Positions 8,704 through 18,095 of a stretch of 64,000 nucleotides of DNA are shown in pieces. Where the stretch lies: positions 186,001 through 250,000 of the forward strand of contig JACJXH010000006.1 of NCBI GenBank assembly GCA_020636745.1, written 5' to 3'. A program made the translations under genes and the position numbers. This stretch comes from Lentimicrobiaceae bacterium (GTDB taxonomy: Bacteria; Bacteroidota; Bacteroidia; Bacteroidales; Lentimicrobiaceae). A model generated the notes under the pieces. That model saw only the letters and a list, made by a program, of their open reading frames with translations. It was not told the DNA's origin and did no database searches. Within the stretch, counting starts at the first letter, position 1, and each line of letters opens with the position of its first letter.

Positions 8704-9507
8704 TTATCCCCCGTAGCTTGATTTAATATTAGGGTTAAAGTTCCCGTCAGGGCCTTGGTCAAGACTAAAGTTGATAGAGATGCTCATTCTTGTTCTGACT
8801 GCTTGTTGATGAATGGTTCCTGGCATCCATTTAATCAGATGTACCAATCGTAAAGCTTCTTCGTTGCAGCCGGCCCCAAGCGAATTTAGTACGATTGTAT
8901 TAGAAATTCTGCCATGAGGTTCAACAATGAACCCTATTTTAACAGTGCCGCTCAAATTTTGTTTAATGGCTGCTTCCGGGTAAACAAGGTTGGCAGCTAC
9001 GAAACCAGCAAGATTAATATTTTCTCTGGTAAAAATAGGGTGGGGGGCTGTTTCAAGATTTTTGTACTGATATATGGTGCCTGATGTGTCAACAGGCTCA
9101 AAGGGGAAAAGAATTTCAGAGTATCCTCTTTGTTTGCACAAACGCTTGTATTTGCGCAAGTTAAATTCTATTTCAAATTGAATGCTGTCTTCATTGGGGA
9201 TGCCTCTGAAGGTGCCAGGCTCCCATTCTATCATTTTAAAAATCCGCATGGTCTCTAGGTCGCATTCAGGCGAAACACGGGCTTTATACCGGGTAAAAGT
9301 AACTTGTCCTTTTTGATCGATTTTTGCAGAAATAATAACATTTCCTTCAGTTTTTGCCTGTAAGGCTGTTTCAGGATAAACTAATTCCTGTTCTGTGAAT
9401 TGCCTTAGTTGTGCTTTGCCGCCATAGGGTTGTGGAGGTATATATTCCTGAGAAAAAGCATAGTAATTCATTAAAAGGAGACATACGGCAGCCGGTATTT
9501 TACTCAT
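8704..9507 (-). CDS. Secreted protein with two tandem TonB C-terminal-like domains
   Basis: 267 residues. A short signal peptide (SKIPAAVCLLLMNYYAFSQ) replaces the usual TonB membrane anchor. Two related domains follow: about 35-125 (LVYPETALQAKTEGNVIISA, later IEWEPGTFRG) and about 165-252 (LVYPEAAIKQNLSGTVKIGF, later IKWMPGTIHQ). Both have the YPxxA, G-V-x-I and W-x-PG pattern of the TonB_C fold. Without a transmembrane helix or proline-rich spacer it is unlikely to energise a receptor directly; it may be a periplasmic adaptor. Monocistronic as far as can be seen. Confidence 0.85.
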   Translation of the reverse strand: MSKIPAAVCLLLMNYYAFSQEYIPPQPYGGKAQLRQFTEQELVYPETALQAKTEGNVIISAKIDQKGQVTFTRYKARVSPECDLETMRIFKMIEWEPGTFRGIPNEDSIQFEIEFNLRKYKRLCKQRGYSEILFPFEPVDTSGTIYQYKNLETAPHPIFTRENINLAGFVAANLVYPEAAIKQNLSGTVKIGFIVEPHGRISNTIVLNSLGAGCNEEALRLVHLIKWMPGTIHQQAVRTRMSISINFSLDQGPDGNFNPNIKSSYGG

Positions 9508-9827
9508 GATGATATAGTTTTAGTAAAGATAGTAAGAAATGGCATTTTGTCAATACATCAAAGGCTTATTATACATTAGAATGAGGGGAGTTTGTTGTAA
9601 AGATTGACAGCGGACTTAATGTTTGATGCCGGGCAAAATGGAATCCAAAACAGGAAGGATATGATTAATTGTTCTTTTTATTGACTTCTTTTTGTCGATA
9701 GTAGAAGCGATCATATGCATAAAGTTTGATTTTAATCAAGAGCTAACGCATATGAACTGTAAGCAGGCTATTTAACTTTTTATCACCTGCAAATGTTGTA
9801 AACACCTGACAAGCAATGCGCCCAGTA
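9508..9827. other. Intergenic region
   Basis: 320 nt between the TonB-C-like gene start and the end of the ABC ATPase gene. I see no open frame with a credible start or signal, no RNA gene and no clear terminator hairpin. The promoter of the TonB-C-like gene should lie at its left end but no box matches well. Confidence 0.5.
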
Positions 9828-10511
9828 TTAATCGGGAAGGTCGCCGGGTGTAATTATTTGATTTCCTGATAATGCTATCATCTGTTCAATTTGGTCAAAT
9901 TGATTTTGTTTTAAGGAAAAATCAATCTTCCCTTGGTTTATCAAACTAATAGTATCGCTTACAGAGGTTAATGATTCCGTAATATGAGAACTTACAATAA
10001 TTGTTTTACCTCTGGCTGCAAGCACCGGAAGTATTTGCTGTACTTGCCTTACAGCTTCAAAGTCGAGTCCATTGAACGGTTCGTCCAGTATCAGTAGCTT
10101 TCTGTTAAGTGCCAGAATTCCCATAAAGCTTAATTTTTTAAGCATACCGGTTGAATAATTATCTACAATTTCGTCTAATGGAAGTTTAAAAATATGATTC
10201 CACTTCTCAACATTGAATGACGGGTTTTTTAACATAAAAACCTGAAGATATTCTTTGCCGGTTATCATTGGATAAAAGTAGGGGGATGTTTCCATAAATC
10301 CACAGGCTGACTGATGAATCCGGCTATTATTCAGGGTTATACCACCGCTGTTGGGCCTGAGCCATCCTGCTATAAGATTGAAAAGGGTTGTTTTTCCAGC
10401 ACCGTTCATTCCAACCAAACCATGCACTTTGCTGGTTTCAAGCTCCCAATTCAATCCGTTGATCACAAGTGGTTTGCCGTAGCTAAAGGTCAGGTTATGA
10501 ATGTTTAACAT
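9828..10511 (-). CDS. ABC transporter ATP-binding protein
   Basis: 227 residues from the ATG at 10511. A longer frame exists upstream but its extra 36 residues lie inside the permease gene, whereas the chosen start begins directly with the ABC fold (MLNIHNLTFSYG). Walker A GMNGAGKTT (34-42), a degenerate signature YSTGM in place of LSGGQ, Walker B LLILDEPFNGLD and the H-loop SSHI are present. The short length fits a gliding/multidrug-type exporter half. It overlaps the permease stop by 17 nt, so translation is probably coupled. Substrate unknown. Confidence 0.9.
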   Translation of the reverse strand: MLNIHNLTFSYGKPLVINGLNWELETSKVHGLVGMNGAGKTTLFNLIAGWLRPNSGGITLNNSRIHQSACGFMETSPYFYPMITGKEYLQVFMLKNPSFNVEKWNHIFKLPLDEIVDNYSTGMLKKLSFMGILALNRKLLILDEPFNGLDFEAVRQVQQILPVLAARGKTIIVSSHITESLTSVSDTISLINQGKIDFSLKQNQFDQIEQMIALSGNQIITPGDLPD

Positions 10512-11445
10512 GAATAATTTGTGTAAGTTGAACAATTGCTTTCTTTGAATATACGGCAAGCATAAGAAGAGGTAGTGGAAGTAAAACAGGCAAAACAAAG
10601 GTAAAATTGAGCAAAACAATGATTACCATATGATATGGTGTTTGAGCTCCGGGTTGGTATCCGGCATATTTTAAGGTTATTGAGAATGCCTGAACCAATA
10701 AACTGTTGGTAAAAACCAGCAGTAATGGCCTGAAACTGTCAGGATAAAGGATGATAGAGCCCAATAGGAGCGGAATTGAAAAAATTGTAAAAAGAATTAT
10801 TTGCAGAAGTATTTTCCTCAAAAGAAATGATTGAGGGGATAATGATGTTGAAAGTATGAATACTTGCGATTCGTGTTCCATTTGAAAAGAAGCTGCCAGC
10901 AGCGAAAAAGCAAGCAAAACAATGGCAAATACATAATCAAAATCTGAAAGAACAACAGCTGAAATATAGAAGGCCAGGATGATAAGATAGTTTTTACGCA
11001 GGCCGGCGCGCCACTCCCACGAATCTGCAGGAATAAACCGAAAGGACAGGTAATTTCTTTTTCGCCTGAAGACCAATGGCTTTTTTATCAGCGAAATAAT
11101 AGAAATACCTCCAATAACTATCAAAGCTGCTATGAAATCGGGCCAGATGAGGTAAGCCAGCAGGAACGGACTTAATGCGAGCAGATAAAGGAGCGTAAAA
11201 AAGCCCCAGCGATTGAGCCCCGGATTGTTAAGTAAAATAAAATCTTTCCGGTTTATATGGTTTTGGGCAAGAATTAGAATAAGAACAATGGCCTGCCATT
11301 GAAGCATTCCGGTTTTTAAGGTGGCTTTTAAACCCATCAATAAAATACCTGCCAGCAAAAGTACCCTGAAAATGCCCAGCTGCCCAAGCATTCTGAAGTA
11401 TCGTTTCAGATGAATATACAGGAAAAGGAGGGGCGGTTTTAACAT
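10495..11445 (-). CDS. Polytopic membrane protein, probable ABC permease partner
   Basis: 316 residues with about eight to ten hydrophobic segments (FRVLLLAGILLMGLKA; LIILAFYISAVVLSDFDYVF; MVIIVLLNFTFVLPVLLPLP). The amphipathic N-terminus (LFLYIHLKRYFRMLG) is typical of ABC-2-like permeases. Its 3' end overlaps the ATPase gene by 17 nt and its start is 9 nt after batE, so it appears to belong to the Bat transcription unit. No substrate-binding protein is nearby, which favours export. Assignment as permease rests on context and topology. Confidence 0.8.
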   Translation of the reverse strand: MLKPPLLFLYIHLKRYFRMLGQLGIFRVLLLAGILLMGLKATLKTGMLQWQAIVLILILAQNHINRKDFILLNNPGLNRWGFFTLLYLLALSPFLLAYLIWPDFIAALIVIGGISIISLIKKPLVFRRKRNYLSFRFIPADSWEWRAGLRKNYLIILAFYISAVVLSDFDYVFAIVLLAFSLLAASFQMEHESQVFILSTSLSPQSFLLRKILLQIILFTIFSIPLLLGSIILYPDSFRPLLLVFTNSLLVQAFSITLKYAGYQPGAQTPYHMVIIVLLNFTFVLPVLLPLPLLMLAVYSKKAIVQLTQIIHVKHS

Positions 11446-11454
11446 TTTATGACA

Positions 11455-12210
11455 CTAAACTGGCTCCAGATTTTCTGTCTTTACCCAGCCTTTGCTGCCA
11501 TTTGCAATCCGTATTTCATTCCATTCGCCTATTTTATCAATCACTTTTACTTTTAATCCCTCATGAATAACAAACAGATCGATGCTGCTCTCGTCAGGCG
11601 AGCTTTTTACAGGAAGCGTTGGAGCAAAAACAATGGCTGCTTTTTGGTTTTTTGATTCTGTATTGGTTTGCCATGCTATTATTCCGCCAACCATATTTAA
11701 AAAAAGTAACAGGATTCCGGTGCTGAAAAATATTTTTCGTCCGTTAATCGTCCTTGTAAGTAGAAATATGGCGATGTTGATGAAGAGCAGAAAAAAAGTA
11801 ATTATGGCAAATTTGGCCCAGCTATCTGGAGAAAATAATGATTTTAACTGTTTCCACCAGCGTATGTAGAAAAGTTCAGGCAAAACTTCAATTTTGTCAA
11901 CGATGCGGCTGTTGGCAACGCCAAGATTGTATATGAAGTCTTCATTTCCTGGCTCAAGTTTTAAAGCCCTTTCATAATTGAGTATGGCCGAAGGTAAATT
12001 GTTGGTTTTAAAATATGCGTTCCCAAGGTTGTAGTATAGTTCGGGGGAGGCTAATCCATCGGCAATTACCTTCTCATAGATGGGGATTGAATTTTCAAAG
12101 AAGCCGGCCATGTAGGCTTTGTTGGCTTTGTCGATTTCAGCCTGAGGACTGGCTTGGATCGTCAGGCTAATGACAAACAGCAAAATTATGGTGAATAGCC
12201 TTCGTTTCAT
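11455..12210 (-). CDS. batE: Aerotolerance protein BatE (TPR, membrane, SH3-like)
   Basis: 251 residues. Signal peptide, then TPR repeats in about 25-105 (AYMAGFFENSIPIYEKVIAD; LYYNLGNAYFKTNNLPSAIL). Two transmembrane segments follow (FAIITFFLLFINIAIFLL and FFSTGILLLFLNMVGGIIAW), then a C-terminal SH3-like beta domain (LKVKVIDKIGEWNEIRI, GSKGWVKTENLEPV). This TPR-TM-SH3 layout is that of BatE, the last gene of the Bat cluster. The protein is thought to act with the other Bat proteins at the inner membrane. Confidence 0.9.
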   Translation of the reverse strand: MKRRLFTIILLFVISLTIQASPQAEIDKANKAYMAGFFENSIPIYEKVIADGLASPELYYNLGNAYFKTNNLPSAILNYERALKLEPGNEDFIYNLGVANSRIVDKIEVLPELFYIRWWKQLKSLFSPDSWAKFAIITFFLLFINIAIFLLTRTINGRKIFFSTGILLLFLNMVGGIIAWQTNTESKNQKAAIVFAPTLPVKSSPDESSIDLFVIHEGLKVKVIDKIGEWNEIRIANGSKGWVKTENLEPV

Positions 12211-12340
12211 ATTTTCTTCTGATTTCAGATTTCTAAATTCGACCAGGGAAGTGTCCTGGTTACATACTTTTAAGCTTGCAGTTTAAAGCTGTTAATTTTC
12301 AAAACTTGCTTCAATCATTTGTGATTGAGTTTTCCTTAGC

Positions 12341-14203
12341 CTATTTTAATTCCTGTTCGGTTCGGGTAATGGCATCAATGGCTTGTTTGTACAAATCGCC
12401 CATAGCTTTTGATTTATCTATAGGTGCAAATCTGGCAAACTCACAATTGTTCAGTGTATCAATAAATTGTTTGATAAGTTCACTGCTCACTCTTTTGCTG
12501 GTCAGTGCTTCATTTACCGAATCCATGGAAAGTGTTGACCTGGGAATGTTGAATTTATCGCTCAGATAGCCCCACAATGCATTGGAAACTTCCGACCAGA
12601 AGGCTTCATGTTTGCCGTCTTTCATAAATTGTTCAGCAGATTTCAGTCTTTTTCGCGCAACGCCTGTTGCTTTGCGATTTCGCATCAATGCCTGATTGCT
12701 GCGTTTCTTAAGCTCATTTTTCAGAATCAGTAAAAAAGCAATGAAAAGAATGATGGGCAATGCCAGTAAAATCCAGAACAGAGAAGACCCAAAGAAATAA
12801 GTATTTACCGGGATGAGTTTAAGTTTTCCTGTTTTGATAAACCTGATGTCACTGCCGATATATTTAAAGTCTTCCTTATCTGCACCTCCGGTAGTAATAG
12901 TGTTGCCATTATCATCGCCTCTGTTGACTTTAATGGCAAATTCAGGCGAATTAAGGGTTTTGTACACTCCGGCTTCATCGTCGAAGTATGAAAATGTAAC
13001 AGGCTTTATTTTAAAGTTTCCCGGATTTCGGGGAATTACCAGGTATTCAAAAGTGCGTGAACCGGATACCCCGCTACCATTTGCCGAAATATTGTCAGTA
13101 ACCCTGGGGTCGTATACTTCAAAGTCGCTGGGGAATTCAATGGCTGGTTTTTCAATCAGTTTGATGTTGCCTTTTCCGGTAATCGTAAACTTCAGGCTCA
13201 TGGCATCGTTGGCTTTCAGTTCCTGACGGTCAGTGGTGGCTGAAATGCTGAATTTTCCTACAGCACCGCTATACCCAATTGGTTTGTTTTGTGCGGGTAG
13301 AGGTTTAACATTGATGCTAACCTGATTTGATTTAATGGTTTTTCGTACATTCTGCATGGTGTTTCCAAAGAAACTGTCGTTAAAGAAGTTGTCGAAAAAT
13401 GGATCATTGGTAGTTCTGCGGCTCGATTTCCGTTGTATTTGCGCAATCACATCCATTTCAAGAGGGTCGATGTTCAGTTTGCCTGATTTTTGGGCAAACA
13501 TGGCATCCTTTTTAATTTCCGCAACTACATACTCCTGGCCGTTTATGTTTTCACGGTATTGGTTCAGGTTTTTATCGTCCTTTAAAAGATCCTGTGACCA
13601 AAATCCGCTTACGCCGGGCGCTTTGGTAATGCTGTATTCGGCAATGGGTACTCTGGTGTAGATTTTATAAGTGACAATTACTTGTTCGCCCTGATAAGGA
13701 TTTGAATTGCTCACTGTTGCCTTTACAAAAAGGTCTTTTGATGTTAAATCACCTTGCAGTTGCTGATTTCCGCCACTGCTCTGATTATTTCCAGCGCTTT
13801 GCCCTGATTGAGGAGCATTTCCTTTTACAACTTTTACAGTTAGAGCATTCGACTTATAGGTCTTACCATCCACATTAACCGAGGCAGGGCCTATTGTAAA
13901 GGAGCCTTCTTTTGAAGCCTGCAAAATATAAGTGAAAGAATAGTCTACACTTCTTGAAACCTGGCCGTTAATAATTTGCATGCTTGAGCTTGATGACTGG
14001 CTGGGTCCTGCAAGAACAGAAAAGTCTCTTAATACAGGAGCTGTAAATCCTGATGCTTGTGCATTTACCGAAAAAACCAGTCTGAACTGGTCGCCAACAG
14101 CCACCACTTCGCGGGCTGATGCTTTAAATTCAACTTGCTGCCCATAGCCCGGCAAGACCATCAGCAGTAATAAAATAACGAGTGAATTTCCTGTCTTTCT
14201 CAT
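12341..14203 (-). CDS. batD: Aerotolerance protein BatD (oxygen-tolerance protein)
   Basis: 620 residues. Signal peptide (SLVILLLLMVLPGYGQQ), then a large periplasmic region of Ig-like beta domains (VEFKASAREVVAVGDQFRLV; VKATVSNSNPYQGEQVIVTY; FSISATTDRQELKANDAMSL). One transmembrane helix near 475-497 (LFWILLALPIILFIAFLLIL) and a cytoplasmic helical tail of about 120 residues follow. This is the standard BatD design. It sits 60 nt after batC and 130 nt before batE. In Bacteroides and Francisella the cluster has been linked to stress or oxygen tolerance, but the molecular action is unsettled. Confidence 0.93.
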   Translation of the reverse strand: MRKTGNSLVILLLLMVLPGYGQQVEFKASAREVVAVGDQFRLVFSVNAQASGFTAPVLRDFSVLAGPSQSSSSSMQIINGQVSRSVDYSFTYILQASKEGSFTIGPASVNVDGKTYKSNALTVKVVKGNAPQSGQSAGNNQSSGGNQQLQGDLTSKDLFVKATVSNSNPYQGEQVIVTYKIYTRVPIAEYSITKAPGVSGFWSQDLLKDDKNLNQYRENINGQEYVVAEIKKDAMFAQKSGKLNIDPLEMDVIAQIQRKSSRRTTNDPFFDNFFNDSFFGNTMQNVRKTIKSNQVSINVKPLPAQNKPIGYSGAVGKFSISATTDRQELKANDAMSLKFTITGKGNIKLIEKPAIEFPSDFEVYDPRVTDNISANGSGVSGSRTFEYLVIPRNPGNFKIKPVTFSYFDDEAGVYKTLNSPEFAIKVNRGDDNGNTITTGGADKEDFKYIGSDIRFIKTGKLKLIPVNTYFFGSSLFWILLALPIILFIAFLLILKNELKKRSNQALMRNRKATGVARKRLKSAEQFMKDGKHEAFWSEVSNALWGYLSDKFNIPRSTLSMDSVNEALTSKRVSSELIKQFIDTLNNCEFARFAPIDKSKAMGDLYKQAIDAITRTEQELK

Positions 14204-14263
14204 CTTCCCTTTTTCAGTTAACGGATATTTAAGGGTTTGATTATAATAATCTGCAAATATAGC

Positions 14264-14965
14264 TTACCAGTCCTTTTCAATTTGCACCTGAACTGGTTTT
14301 ACTTTTTGCTTTTTGACTTTGTCAATTGTTTTTTGTTCGTCGTTTTTTAAGGCCTGAAGCATGCGTTCAGCATCCTGTTTCGATATCTGTTGCTTTTGCT
14401 GTTGCTGTTGCTGTTTGTCTTGCTGCTGGTCTTTTTGATCCTGAGGCTGCTGTTGTTGTTGCTGATCTTTTTTATCCTGTTTGTCGTCCTGTTTGTCGTC
14501 CTTATTCTGCTGTTGTTGTTGCTGCTGTTGCTGAACAAGTTTCTTTAAGGCGTAACTCAGGTTATAACGCGTGTCATCATCAGATGGATTCAGTCTGAGC
14601 GCTTGTTTGTATGCTTCAATGCTTTCCTGGTATTTTTCAGCTTTAAACAATGAGTTTCCCAGATTGTGATATGCTGCCGCTTTGCCGGTATTGTCATCAG
14701 CTTTCATTTTACCGGCTGAATTGGTGAAGCTTCTGCCGGCTTCTTCCCAGTTCTCTTGTTTATACAGTGAATTGCCCAGGTTGTATTCTCCCTTTACTGA
14801 TTTAGGGGCCACTTCCATCGCTTTGCGGTAATCAATCTCCGCATCTTTATATTTGCCCTCTTCGTAAAGTTTATTTCCTTTACGAATAATAGCATTGTCT
14901 TTCTGGGCAGAAGCCTGGCTAAAGGCACACAGAAGTACAATAGGGATTATAATCAGTGATTTCAT
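14264..14965 (-). CDS. batC: Aerotolerance protein BatC (TPR protein with poly-Gln tail)
   Basis: 233 residues from the ATG at 14965, which overlaps the batB stop as ATGA. A start 16 codons upstream is possible but would lie before the signal peptide (MKSLIIIPIVLLCAFSQASA). TPR repeats span about 20-135 (LYEEGKYKDAEIDYRKAMEV; YHNLGNSLFKAEKYQESIEA). After that the chain becomes a Gln/Lys/Asp low-complexity region of about 60 residues with runs of up to nine Gln, then a charged helix ending KPVQVQIEKDW. It is probably a periplasmic scaffold for the BatA/BatB complex. Confidence 0.9.
   Translation of the reverse strand: MKSLIIIPIVLLCAFSQASAQKDNAIIRKGNKLYEEGKYKDAEIDYRKAMEVAPKSVKGEYNLGNSLYKQENWEEAGRSFTNSAGKMKADDNTGKAAAYHNLGNSLFKAEKYQESIEAYKQALRLNPSDDDTRYNLSYALKKLVQQQQQQQQQNKDDKQDDKQDKKDQQQQQQPQDQKDQQQDKQQQQQQKQQISKQDAERMLQALKNDEQKTIDKVKKQKVKPVQVQIEKDW
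14385..14540. repeat. CTG/TTG trinucleotide-rich tract (poly-Gln coding in batC)
   Basis: On the plus strand this stretch is dominated by CTG and TTG triplets, which on the coding strand read CAG/CAA (Gln) interrupted by Lys and Asp codons. Such imperfect triplet runs can change length by slippage without shifting the frame. Confidence 0.75.
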
Positions 14966-16008
14966 TTTTTTATGTTCTTGCCTGGGTGAAACAATGAAAT
15001 TTTGCGAGCCCATTTACTTTGTCTTTCGTTTAACAGAAAATTAATCACAATAGCAAGCAACGCAATTGCCACAAAGTATTGAAACCTGTCTTCGTAATCG
15101 GAGAAACTTTTGGTGTCGACCGTAACTTTCTCAAGTCTGCTTATTTCTTCAAAAACCTTGCGCAGCCCAGCCTGGGTGTTGCTGGCCCTAACATAAATAC
15201 CGTTGCCCGCTTCAGCAATTTTATTCAGCATGGTTTCATCAAGTCGGGTAATAATGGTTGAGCCGGCTTTGTCTTTTTTAAATCCTGTAATCTCGCCGTC
15301 TTTGTAAACGGGTATTGGTCCGCCTTCGGCCAGTCCCATTCCTATGGTATAGACCCTTATGCCTGCTTTGGCCGCTTCAGAGGCTTTTTCAATGGCATCG
15401 TCATCGTGGTTTTCACCATCTGTAATGATGACGATGGCTTTTCCTGATTTTTCATTTTTGAACGAAACCGAGGCTAAATCAATTGCTTGCCCGATGGCCG
15501 TTCCCTGCACCGGCACCATTCCCGGGCCAACGGTTGAAAGCATCATCTTGGCAGCAGCATAATCGGTTGTGATAGGCAATTGTGTGTAAGCTTTTCCGGC
15601 AAAGACCACAAGTCCTATACGGTCATTTTCCAATTCATCAATTAATCTCGAAATTGATTGTCGGGCTCGCTCAATTCTGCTTGGCTGAATGTCCTGGGCA
15701 AGCATACTGTTCGAAACATCAAGGGCAATTACAATATCAACGCCTTTTCGTTGAGCTTTTTCAAGCTTTGAGCCTATTTGAGGATTTGCAAGTGCCAATA
15801 ACACCGCTGCAGTTGTGATAAGAATCAATGCAAATTTTAAATGCATTCTGAACGGGCTTACATCCAGCATAAGCCTTGAAACGACCTGCGAATCGCCAAA
15901 ACTGCTGGCAACCTTTGATTTCCACCGGTTGTAAAGCCAATAGAGCACCACCATCAGTGGAAGAAGCATCAACAGGTTGAGGAATATCGGATGTTCAAAT
16001 CTAAACAT
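14962..16008 (-). CDS. batB: Aerotolerance protein BatB (VWA domain, membrane)
   Basis: 348 residues. The N-terminus has a membrane segment (LNLLMLLPLMVVLYWLYNRW) and a second one near 58-76. A von Willebrand A domain follows, with MIDAS motif DVSNS (D97, S99, S101), a Thr in the TTDYAAAK loop and the late MIDAS Asp in ITDGENHDD. A C-terminal membrane helix lies near 315-332. It ends in ATGA overlap with batC and begins 38 nt after batA. BatA and BatB are paired VWA proteins probably facing the periplasm. Confidence 0.93.
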   Translation of the reverse strand: MFRFEHPIFLNLLMLLPLMVVLYWLYNRWKSKVASSFGDSQVVSRLMLDVSPFRMHLKFALILITTAAVLLALANPQIGSKLEKAQRKGVDIVIALDVSNSMLAQDIQPSRIERARQSISRLIDELENDRIGLVVFAGKAYTQLPITTDYAAAKMMLSTVGPGMVPVQGTAIGQAIDLASVSFKNEKSGKAIVIITDGENHDDDAIEKASEAAKAGIRVYTIGMGLAEGGPIPVYKDGEITGFKKDKAGSTIITRLDETMLNKIAEAGNGIYVRASNTQAGLRKVFEEISRLEKVTVDTKSFSDYEDRFQYFVAIALLAIVINFLLNERQSKWARKISLFHPGKNIKK

Positions 16009-16046
16009 ATGCTTTTACTTTCATTGTTCGTTTTACAGAAAAATTA

Positions 16047-17042
16047 TCAGGGGAATTTTTTAAATACGGTGATTCCCAAAATAAAGTCAAGTAACAGTAA
16101 TGCCAGTGCAGCTAGGGCAAAAGGCAAAAATTCTTCTTTCTTTTTACGAAATTCAGTTACGTCAACTTTCGATTTTTCCAACTGGTCAATTTCGCTGTAA
16201 ATTTCTTTGAGATGTTGTTTGTTCGTAGCCCTGAAGTATTTTCCATTGGTCATTTCAGAGATTTGCTTTAGCAGAGGCTCGTCAATGCGTACTTCCATTT
16301 GCTGATATTGCGTGCCGAACGGGGTTTCAATCGGGTAGGGGGCAGTACCAATTGTACCAACTCCGATTGTGTAAACTCTTAAGCCGTAAACCTTGGCAAT
16401 TTCAGCTGCCGAAACAGGGTCGATAAACCCACGGTTGTTTTCACCATCGGTAAGTAAAATGATTACTTTGCTGATGGCCTGGCTTTCCTTTAACCGGCTT
16501 ACAGCTGTTGCCAGTCCGTCGCCTATAGCAGTTCCATCTTCAATCATTCCGCTTTTTATTTCATCCAGCAGATTTATCAGCACAGGATGGTCAGTTGTTA
16601 GCGGACATTGGGTGAAACTTTCGCCACTGAATACCACAAGGCCAATGCGATCGCTCGGGCGGCCTTTAATAAAATCTTCGGCTACATCGCGGGCAGCAGC
16701 CAGGCGATTGGGTTTAAAGTCTTCGGCAAGCATACTTCCTGAAATATCCATGGCCATTACGATGTCAATCCCTTCAACACTTACACTTTGTCTCGATAAT
16801 GTTGACTGTGGCCTTGCCAATGCAAAAATGAGCATTGCAAAAGCCAGAATTTTAAAAACAAAAAGCGCGTGTTGCAGGTATTGCTTGATGGTTTTTGATT
16901 TTTGCGAAAATGCTGCAAAATCTGATATCTGAAGCCGGGCTCGGGTAGATGAATCCTTTAACCAATACCACGCTATAGCAGCTGGTATAAGCAGCAACAG
17001 ATAAAATGCTTCAGGATTGGCAAATTTCAAATGTTCAAACAT
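16047..17042 (-). CDS. batA: Aerotolerance protein BatA (VWA domain, membrane)
   Basis: 331 residues. Membrane segments near 13-28 and 60-76 precede a VWA domain with MIDAS motif DISGS (D99, S101, S103), the TTDHPV loop and LTDGENNRG. A C-terminal helix (FLPFALAALALLLLDFILGI) completes the usual topology. It starts 6 nt after the BatD-like gene. The close similarity in layout to the next gene marks the batA-batB tandem pair. Confidence 0.93.
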   Translation of the reverse strand: MFEHLKFANPEAFYLLLLIPAAIAWYWLKDSSTRARLQISDFAAFSQKSKTIKQYLQHALFVFKILAFAMLIFALARPQSTLSRQSVSVEGIDIVMAMDISGSMLAEDFKPNRLAAARDVAEDFIKGRPSDRIGLVVFSGESFTQCPLTTDHPVLINLLDEIKSGMIEDGTAIGDGLATAVSRLKESQAISKVIILLTDGENNRGFIDPVSAAEIAKVYGLRVYTIGVGTIGTAPYPIETPFGTQYQQMEVRIDEPLLKQISEMTNGKYFRATNKQHLKEIYSEIDQLEKSKVDVTEFRKKKEEFLPFALAALALLLLDFILGITVFKKFP

Positions 17043-17048
17043 GATCTT

Positions 17049-18095
17049 TTATTCCTTTATCTGTGTTCCGGTTTCGGTGTTGCTCCCGGTTAAATGGTTC
17101 TTTTCTTTTGTCGTTGCCGTTGCCGGTGCTGTATTGATAATTACAGAGCGTGCATAGGTAAGACTAAGTTCATTTTCAGCAGCATTGGGTTGTGCTTTGG
17201 CAAATTTGGCCATGTCTGACAGTGATAGAATTTTTCTAAGATCCCCAATCATAGCAGCATCATTTAGTAAATCCTTCATTGCATTCATGATTTCATCGCT
17301 GGTCATTTCTGCCGCAAGTACCCCGAATCTGGCTTCAAAATATGCACGTAAAATGTCAGTTAATCTGGTATAGTATTCCTTAACCTGCCCTTTTTGCCAT
17401 ACCTGCTCCTGTTTTAGCAACTCAAGCTCTTCAATGGCTATGATGTGTGGCGGTTTTTGCGGTTTAGCCGGAAGTTTGATAAATGGTTTGTTTTGTTTTC
17501 GTTTTCGCAAATAAAACCAGATAAGAAATCCAGTGAGACCCGCTGCAAGCAGCATTAAGAGCCACGGAAGGAAATCCCGAAAGGTGTAAGGGGCCTTTAT
17601 CAGTGGTTTGATGTCTTTGATGTCGCCTTTTAAATCAACCTGAACATTCAGCACTTCAAGCAAAACCGGTTGGCTTGTTAATATTTGCGGGCTTTGGCTG
17701 CCGGGTTGGGTAACTTTAAAGGTAAGTGGCGGAATTACCAGAAATCCGGTGTCAAATGAGGTTATACTTATCAATTGACGAACCAGCAATTTGTCAATAC
17801 CTTCGCGGGTAATAGTGTCTGGTTTGCTTTTTGAAATAATCTCAATCGATTTGGAAAGTGTATCGGTAAGTACCGGCCATTCAAGTTTGCTTCCGGGCAA
17901 AATTTCCAGTTCAATGTTTGCGTTTATCTTATTGCCAATCAGAAAGCGCGTAGTGTCAGGCTTTACAACCTGCGAAAAAGCCAAAAGTGGACAAACAGAA
18001 ATGATGAGTATCAGCAATCTGCCCAAATCCTTTTTCTTTAAATGATTGCCTGAAAATCGCCTCTTTTCCATCTTAATTAAATGCTTGGTTTTCAT
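17049..18095 (-). CDS. Bat-operon membrane protein, BatD-like with cytoplasmic helical domain
   Basis: 348 residues. A basic start and hydrophobic stretch (LLILIISVCPLLAFSQ) precede a periplasmic beta domain (about 45-165). A transmembrane helix follows near 172-193 (FLPWLLMLLAAGLTGFLIWF), then a cytoplasmic helical region with YYTRLTDILRAYFEARFGV and AAEMTSDEIMNAM. It resembles a short BatD or DUF4381-type protein that usually sits between the DUF58 gene and batA in Bacteroidota. Its start codon overlaps the DUF58 stop as TAATG, indicating translational coupling. Confidence 0.85.
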   Translation of the reverse strand: MKTKHLIKMEKRRFSGNHLKKKDLGRLLILIISVCPLLAFSQVVKPDTTRFLIGNKINANIELEILPGSKLEWPVLTDTLSKSIEIISKSKPDTITREGIDKLLVRQLISITSFDTGFLVIPPLTFKVTQPGSQSPQILTSQPVLLEVLNVQVDLKGDIKDIKPLIKAPYTFRDFLPWLLMLLAAGLTGFLIWFYLRKRKQNKPFIKLPAKPQKPPHIIAIEELELLKQEQVWQKGQVKEYYTRLTDILRAYFEARFGVLAAEMTSDEIMNAMKDLLNDAAMIGDLRKILSLSDMAKFAKAQPNAAENELSLTYARSVIINTAPATATTKEKNHLTGSNTETGTQIKE

